This document shows positions 59,066 through 64,000 of a stretch of 64,000 bases of DNA, one piece after another. The first letter of the stretch is position 1; every line of letters starts with the position of its first letter. Where the stretch lies: NCBI RefSeq assembly GCF_004684085.1, contig NZ_SRHZ01000029.1, positions 124,001 through 188,000 on the forward strand, in the 5' to 3' direction. Source of the DNA: Stenotrophomonas maltophilia. GTDB lineage: Bacteria > Pseudomonadota > Gammaproteobacteria > Xanthomonadales > Xanthomonadaceae. The position numbers and the translations under genes are program-made. A model generated the notes under the pieces. The model worked only from the letters and a program-made list of their open reading frames with translations. It did no database searches and was not told where the DNA came from.

Positions 59066-60172
59066 TCAGGGATCCAGCGGATCCATCGGATCGATGCGCA
59101 GCGATTCGGGAGCCGGCACGAATGCGATCGCGTAGGGCGAAACGCGTGAACCGACCTTGCCCGGAACGTAACCCAGTTCATGGCGGTTGCGCTCGCTGAA
59201 GGCGCTGCTAGCGACCGAATCGATATGCGACGGACTGCTGACCACTAGTGCCGGTTGCCGCGGCGGTGCCTGCAGGGCCGCCAGCAACCGTGCTGCATTG
59301 CGCAGGTTGGTGGTGGTGTGGCGGGCATACGGCTCGATGATGATCGCATCTGCGGGAATGCCGAAGCGTGCCATCAGCGCTTCGCGCATCTGCACCGCTT
59401 CGACGCTGCGGGTGCCGCGCGGATGTACCGCACCACCCGAGACGATGAGGAAGGGCGCATCACCTGCCGCGTAGCGCTGCGCGGCCGCCTTCAGGCGCAG
59501 CTTGCTGCCGGCGCTGAGCGGGGTGGTCAGTTCATCCGGTCCCTGGCCCAGCACGATGATCGCGGTGTACGGATGCGCATTCCAATCAAGCTGCCGCGCA
59601 CGCGCAAACGGCGCGGCGTTCATCCCCGCGCTGATGGGCTCGAAGCGGATCGCATCGAGGCGGTCATTGGCATCGAGCAGGCCTACCGCCACCGCGATGC
59701 TGTGATCGAAGGCGGTGTAGGCGGCGCTGGCGTCCACCTCGCTCATCTGCATGGCAATGGCGACGTCGCCGGCCAGTCGCGTGCTGCCCGCCGCGCCGAC
59801 CGGGCCGTCGATGGCATCGTAGCGGGGCGGCTGGCCCTGGCCATAGACGGAGAGAATGTTGTTGAGGCCCGCCAGCTCCCGTTCGATGGCCTCGGCGTGC
59901 GCGGGAGCCGCTGCGGTCAACAGGCCTGCCTGTGCGGGCGTCCAGCGTGCGGACGCGAGCGTGCAGGTGGCGGTCCGGCAGCGGGCCAGCTGCTGCATGC
60001 GTTCAGCCAGGAGGGCACGCGCATCACCGGGCAATGTATCGGGCGTCAACTGCATGAGGGTCGGGAACAGGCGTGCGGCCAGCGCGGCGCTGTCGCGGTC
60101 GTCGGCCGTCGCCGCAAGCGGCAGCGCTGCCGTGGCAAGCAGGACAATGGACAAGGCAAGTCGTTGATGCAT
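59066..60172 (-). CDS. secreted YdcF/DUF218-domain protein
   Basis: A 368-residue protein. Signal peptide about 1-24 (ending AATA-DD). Residues 25-190 are a helical region without a recognised domain. A YdcF/ElyC/SanA-type DUF218 Rossmann-like domain follows (about 193-345): TAIIVLGQGPDE, LIVSGGAVHPRGTRSVEAV, IIEPYARHTTTNLRNAARLL and LVVSSPSHIDSVA. It starts on the ATG that overlaps the upstream receptor's TGA (TGATG), with AGGAG 6 bases before, so it is co-translated with that TonB receptor. Activity unknown. Confidence 0.85.
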   Translation of the reverse strand: MHQRLALSIVLLATAALPLAATADDRDSAALAARLFPTLMQLTPDTLPGDARALLAERMQQLARCRTATCTLASARWTPAQAGLLTAAAPAHAEAIERELAGLNNILSVYGQGQPPRYDAIDGPVGAAGSTRLAGDVAIAMQMSEVDASAAYTAFDHSIAVAVGLLDANDRLDAIRFEPISAGMNAAPFARARQLDWNAHPYTAIIVLGQGPDELTTPLSAGSKLRLKAAAQRYAAGDAPFLIVSGGAVHPRGTRSVEAVQMREALMARFGIPADAIIIEPYARHTTTNLRNAARLLAALQAPPRQPALVVSSPSHIDSVASSAFSERNRHELGYVPGKVGSRVSPYAIAFVPAPESLRIDPMDPLDP

Positions 60173-62667
60173 CACCAGCTCCTGCTCACCATCAGGCGGA
60201 CGTTGCGGCCGAACAGCGGCCGTCCATAGATTGCCTCGGCCGAACCCTGTCCGGCCAGGGCATCGGTGCGGGTGTTGCCCTCGGTGAGTCCCTTTTCATT
60301 GGTCAGGTTGTCGCCTACCAGCTGTGCGCCCCAGTTGCCGCGCTTCCATGAAACGCCCAGGCCCAGGGTCTGGTAGGCAGGCAGCGCCGTCTGGTTGAAC
60401 AGATCAACATAGGATTTGCCGACCACGTCATAACGCAGCCAGGTCTCGAACTGGTCCTGGCCGTGCTGGAAGCTGAAGGTCGGGCGGAGGTTGCCGTAGA
60501 GCTTCGGCTCACGAACGATCTGCTTGCCGTTGACGGCAGCCGGATCGGCGCCGGAATCGTTCTGCAGGCTGTCGTACTGCGGATCGCTGATCGTGATCGA
60601 GCCGGCGATGCTGAACCAGTCCAGCGGCCGGAACAGCCCATCCAGTTCGATGCCCTTGGAGACGGCGGTACCGATGAACGGCACCGACTGGTCATTGCGG
60701 CCGGTTGTCGGGTTGAACGCCACGAACGAGGCGTTGAGCGGGTCGAACTTCGTGTAGAACGCGGTCAGGTACAGGTAGGACCGGCCGAATCCGGCCTTCA
60801 GGCCCAATTCGTACTGGTCCAGCTGGGTCTGCACGATGGTGGGATCGATCGAGCGTGCCACCGATGAGTTGGGAACGATCTCCATGTGCGACACACGGGC
60901 GTAAGCGCCCACCGAAGCGGTGAAATCGAAGTTCGCACCCACGGTCCAGTTGGTCGCGGACGGATCCAGGCGATGGTTCTGGACGACACCGGTGAACCGA
61001 CGCGTGGTGTTGTCGGCCAGTGTGTTGCGGTCGCCGAGGTCGACCTGCGCGGTCTGCTCTGCATAGCCTTCATAGCGGTAGCGTTCATGGCGGATACCGG
61101 CGTCGAGCTTGAAGCGGTCCGTCAGTGTCCACGTGTCATTGGCGTACACCGCGAACATGCGGGCATCGACCTTGCCGCGATTGAGGGTGGTGGTGTAACG
61201 CAGCGTGCCCTTGTCGGTGACATAGCCCAGCGGGGCGCCATCGTTGCCGTAGGCCACCAGATCCAGCAGGCGTGGCTTGCCGCGCATCTCCATCAGCATG
61301 TCCTGGTACAGGCTGAAAGCCGTGGTGCCGAAGAAGGCTGTGTATGCGCCGATGTTCAGATCGTGGCTGCCCCAGGCCGTTTCAAACAGCCGCGTCGCAC
61401 TGACGTCGGCCTGGCCGGAGTAGAAGTCCGAATCTGCGGCCCGGTACTGGGCCGAGATCACCAGGCCGGAGTCGGCATAGGGATCGTAGGCGCTCGCCCC
61501 GTTGCTGCCGGCCAGGGCGTAGCCCATCCGCGCGACGCCGGCACCGAAGGCGGTACGGGCCGCGCCCAGATAGCCGTTGGCGAAAGCGCGTGCGTCGACC
61601 GGGTTGGTGGTCGAGTACAGCGCGTCGAAGGTGTTACGACCCTTGGTGTAGCCGGTTTTCAGCGAGATCGTCCAATCGCTGGCGGTATTCTCGTACTGGA
61701 AGCCGATGTTGCCGAAGCGCATGTGCCGGCCATCAGCCAGGTCGCGGTTCATGCCCTGCAGGACGCCGCCGCCATCGAGGTACTTCAGGTTCACGCTGCG
61801 CAGCGACGGCGAGTTCAGCGTACCGTCGAAGTAGTCGATGTACGGGTCCAGCGGAACGCTGGGATTGCGCGGATCGGCGACCGGGATCGGCAGGTAGAAC
61901 GTATTGTGGTCATCGACGAAGGTACCGCTGACCTTGAACCAGCTGGTGTCGTCGAAGTAGTGCTTGATGTTGCCGCGGATCTGTCCGCCCTTGTCGTTCG
62001 GGAAGCCGTTGTCGCGGTAGCCATCGTGCTGGCGCAGGAACCCACCGACTGCATAGAAGGTGTCCTTGCCGAGGGCGCCGGACTGGTACATCTCGCCGCG
62101 GTACAGCCCGGTGTCACCCACGGTCAGCTGGGCCTTGCCGTGGGTCTCTTCCGAGCCCTCGGCCAGGATGTTGTTGACGATGGCGCCGCCACTGCTCGCA
62201 TAGATCGGCGCCGGGCCACCACGTACGATCTCCACCCGCTGGTTCATCACGTCGAACCGGTTCATGCCGTCGCCGGAATTGAAGAAGTGGCCATCCAGCT
62301 CCTGGTAGAGCGGCAGGCCGTCCTGCTGGAAGGCGATGAAGCCACGATCGGTGGGAATGCCGCGCAGCCGGGTGATGTTCTGCACCTCGCCTCCGGTGGC
62401 CTCGACATGGATACCAGGCACGGAGCCGAGCAGGTCGGCGTAGCTTTTCGGTGCGAGTTTCTGCACGTCTTCGCGGCTCAGTGAATTGACCGCGAAGGAC
62501 GCATCGAAACGACGCTGGGTGCGTGCCGCACCGGTGACCACCACCGCATCCAGCGTTGCGGCGTCGGCGCTGCCCTTGTTCTGGACCGGGGCGTCCTGCG
62601 CAGAAGCGTTGCCGTGCAGGGATATCAAGGCCAGGGAGATTCCCAGGACCAAGGGGCTGATGTTCAT
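60172..62667 (-). CDS. TonB-dependent receptor of the ROK/YdcF locus
   Basis: An 831-residue outer-membrane receptor. Signal peptide about 1-23; TonB-box-like DAVVVTGAART; plug with YADLLGSVPGIHVEATGG, TRLRGIPTDRGFIAFQQDGL and RVEIVRGGPAPIYASSGGA; the barrel ends RLMVSRSW. The preceding ROK regulator and MFS gene suggest a sugar-like substrate, as in CUT (carbohydrate utilisation with TonB transporter) loci of Xanthomonads. Its stop is coupled to the secreted YdcF-like gene. The ligand is unproven. Confidence 0.87.
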   Translation of the reverse strand: MNISPLVLGISLALISLHGNASAQDAPVQNKGSADAATLDAVVVTGAARTQRRFDASFAVNSLSREDVQKLAPKSYADLLGSVPGIHVEATGGEVQNITRLRGIPTDRGFIAFQQDGLPLYQELDGHFFNSGDGMNRFDVMNQRVEIVRGGPAPIYASSGGAIVNNILAEGSEETHGKAQLTVGDTGLYRGEMYQSGALGKDTFYAVGGFLRQHDGYRDNGFPNDKGGQIRGNIKHYFDDTSWFKVSGTFVDDHNTFYLPIPVADPRNPSVPLDPYIDYFDGTLNSPSLRSVNLKYLDGGGVLQGMNRDLADGRHMRFGNIGFQYENTASDWTISLKTGYTKGRNTFDALYSTTNPVDARAFANGYLGAARTAFGAGVARMGYALAGSNGASAYDPYADSGLVISAQYRAADSDFYSGQADVSATRLFETAWGSHDLNIGAYTAFFGTTAFSLYQDMLMEMRGKPRLLDLVAYGNDGAPLGYVTDKGTLRYTTTLNRGKVDARMFAVYANDTWTLTDRFKLDAGIRHERYRYEGYAEQTAQVDLGDRNTLADNTTRRFTGVVQNHRLDPSATNWTVGANFDFTASVGAYARVSHMEIVPNSSVARSIDPTIVQTQLDQYELGLKAGFGRSYLYLTAFYTKFDPLNASFVAFNPTTGRNDQSVPFIGTAVSKGIELDGLFRPLDWFSIAGSITISDPQYDSLQNDSGADPAAVNGKQIVREPKLYGNLRPTFSFQHGQDQFETWLRYDVVGKSYVDLFNQTALPAYQTLGLGVSWKRGNWGAQLVGDNLTNEKGLTEGNTRTDALAGQGSAEAIYGRPLFGRNVRLMVSRSW

Positions 62668-62725
62668 CGGAGGGCGGCCATGCAGGGAAGGGGGACCGCT
62701 GCACGGTAGGTCCCGGCGATGACGG

Positions 62726-62755
62726 AATTGTTTACTTCGGCGGAAATAAACAATT
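62726..62755. promoter_or_regulatory. candidate operator upstream of TonB receptor
   Basis: Arms AATTGTTTA (62726-62734) and TAAACAATT (62747-62755), perfect 9-bp inverted repeat with a 12-base centre CTTCGGCGGAAA. It sits 59 bases before the receptor ATG and touches the ROK stop codon. A ROK-type repressor site is likely. Confidence 0.65.
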
Positions 62756-63911
62756 AAACGATGGCGTCGGCGCCCAGCTGGTGGATCGGCAGCAGTGCCG
62801 CGCCCACCGATACCGCGGATCCTCCCAGCCGGGACACATGCACCTGCGGCAGGCGCAGGCTGTCCAGCGCGCTACTCCAGCGTGCCGGCTGCTGCAGGTG
62901 TTGCCCCAACGCTTCCAGTACCTGGCGGGGCAGGGAACCGGACAGGATCACAGCGCCTGGATCGAGCCAGGCCACGCCGGTATTGGCCGCCGCGCCCAGC
63001 TGGTTGCCCGCGCGTTCGGCCCAGGCACTGATGATGCCGGCATGGCTGTCCAGACAGGCCTCCAGCTCGAACAGCGAAGGAATTCCAGCGCCGGCGTTGC
63101 GCAACGTGGCCAGCAGGTCGATGCCCGAGGGACGCGGTGCGTCCATGCGGAACAAGCGACCGATGTCGCCGGCATTGCCGAATTCACCGCGCATCACATC
63201 ACGCCGGTGGATCACGCCGCCACCCACGCCGTGGCCGACATACAGCAGCAGCGCCGAGGCGCAGTCGCGGATCAGCCCGCTGTCGTAGTATTCCGCCAGC
63301 GCCGCCAGGGTTGCATCGTTCTCCACCCAGACCGGAAAGCCAAAGTAGTCTTCGAAGAACTGGTCGTTGTCGATATCGCGCCAGCCATGCAGCCAGTCCA
63401 CCGCATGCCGGCGTGCCGGACCGGTTTCGACCACGGGCCCCGGAACGGCCACACCGAGGCCCAGAAAGCGCGCGCGCATCAGTCCGGTGCTGCTGGTGAG
63501 GCTGCGCAGGCGCTGGTCCACGGCATGCACGAAATCGTGGGGATCTGCGCTGTCGAACGCGGTGGCATCACGGGCGATGACCTGGCCGGCGAAATCCACC
63601 AGTGCGATCTCCAGCCAACCCGGATGCACCGTGGCACCGGCGGCATAGCCGCCCCGACCGGACAGCGCCAGTGGCACCGAGGGACGGCCACGCTGGCCAT
63701 CGGACAGCTGTCCCTGTTCCTCGATCACTTCCAGCATCAGCAGTTCACGCGCCAGTCGGGTCAACGCGCCGTTGTGCATGCCCAGCTGGTGGGCGATGGT
63801 GATGCGGGGAACGGCGCCCATCGTGCGCAACAGCCAGATGATGCGCTTGTGGTCGGCCTCCAGTGCGATCAGCGGCTTGCGGCGCAGCCGCGATGTGGGG
63901 GCCAGACTCAC
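62754..63911 (-). CDS. ROK-family transcriptional regulator
   Basis: A 385-residue ROK repressor. N-terminal wHTH (about 20-70, PRITIAHQLGMHNGALTRLA), then the ROK sugar-kinase-like domain: GVAVPGPVVE, VWVENDATLAALAE, LLYVGHGVGGG. The zinc-finger motif of ROK repressors and kinases (H plus CxCGxxGCxE) is missing; the region reads EFGNAGDIGRLFRMDA. It starts at GTG 63911, overlapping the upstream gene's TGA (GTGA). It should sense a sugar-like ligand and control the receptor operon. Confidence 0.85.
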   Translation of the reverse strand: MSLAPTSRLRRKPLIALEADHKRIIWLLRTMGAVPRITIAHQLGMHNGALTRLARELLMLEVIEEQGQLSDGQRGRPSVPLALSGRGGYAAGATVHPGWLEIALVDFAGQVIARDATAFDSADPHDFVHAVDQRLRSLTSSTGLMRARFLGLGVAVPGPVVETGPARRHAVDWLHGWRDIDNDQFFEDYFGFPVWVENDATLAALAEYYDSGLIRDCASALLLYVGHGVGGGVIHRRDVMRGEFGNAGDIGRLFRMDAPRPSGIDLLATLRNAGAGIPSLFELEACLDSHAGIISAWAERAGNQLGAAANTGVAWLDPGAVILSGSLPRQVLEALGQHLQQPARWSSALDSLRLPQVHVSRLGGSAVSVGAALLPIHQLGADAIV

Positions 63912-64000
63912 GGGCGCAGGCCCTCGGTACGTGCTGGCGGGATGGGCCAGGCCAATGCGGCCAGCGAAAGCAGGCTGCCGGCGCCGACCAGCGAGACCAG
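63908..64000 (-). CDS. C-terminal end of a transporter (partial, probably MFS)
   Basis: The right edge cuts a minus-strand gene; the last 30 residues form a membrane helix (SLVGAGSLLSLAALAWPIPP) and a short polar tail. This fits an MFS transporter C terminus, upstream of and overlapping the ROK gene. The family is inferred from context. Confidence 0.5.
   Translation of the reverse strand: MVSLVGAGSLLSLAALAWPIPPARTEGLRP

Noticed and set aside
60886-62484. Plus-strand open frame opposite the TonB receptor
   Set aside because: Val/Gly/Arg-rich antisense shadow of a complete receptor.

Overview
The window reads as chromosomal DNA of a Stenotrophomonas species (S. maltophilia complex or a close Xanthomonadaceae relative). 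The support is high GC, gene orders typical of that family, a Xanthomonad-type LexA box in front of lexA, many TonB-dependent receptors, and many copies of the GTAG-headed palindromic repeat known in S. maltophilia as SMAG. No replication origin, rRNA operon, CRISPR array or intact transposon was seen.

Layout. 1-2510: end of a prophage or phage remnant (3' end of one gene, a tail fibre with an S74-type self-cleaving chaperone end, a Dam-like methylase). 2511-10570: accessory genes: an SRAP/YedK protein, two BLUF-domain paralogues, a Tet(X)-like flavin monooxygenase that looks acquired, an unknown gene beside tRNA-Leu(TAA), a TviB-type sugar dehydrogenase, a membrane-anchored glutamate-synthase-like FMN protein and a GNAT. 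10578-22441: housekeeping and metabolic singles (BaiN-type flavoprotein, FKBP lipoprotein, trhO, YhbW-like oxidoreductase, PNPOx-like protein, ExoD, CorC-type protein, DUF47-Pit phosphate uptake pair, S10 peptidase, GNAT), separated by palindromic repeats. 22450-36477: parE, pyrG-kdsA, eno-ftsB-ispD-ispF-truD, then a 12-copy SMAG array and an Smr protein, then surE-pcm-yqaA-nlpD. 36758-52743: yhbY, rlmE-ftsH, folP-miaA-hfq-hflX, pncC, an UbiB-like gene, lexA-recA-recX-alaS-csrA and tRNA-Ser(GCT). 52791-64000: metal and nutrient uptake: a ZnuD-like receptor divergent from a PchR-like AraC regulator and siderophore receptor, then a same-strand MFS - ROK regulator - TonB receptor - secreted YdcF-like protein locus.

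How the parts work together. The core clusters couple CTP and KDO supply, glycolysis, MEP isoprenoid steps, tRNA/rRNA modification and the SOS response (lexA with a perfect 19-bp LexA box next to recA-recX). The last 11 kb looks like metal-controlled (candidate Zur and Fur sites) and ligand-controlled (candidate ROK operator) outer-membrane uptake.

The most unusual signals are: a BLUF paralogue that lost both photochemical residues; an SMAG array with 30-32 bp periodicity; two genes whose 3' ends are duplicated beside SMAG units; a dispersed multi-hairpin element in three copies with compensatory stem changes; a hairpin that hides the Shine-Dalgarno of the PNPOx-like gene; and the ROK/TonB receptor/YdcF locus.
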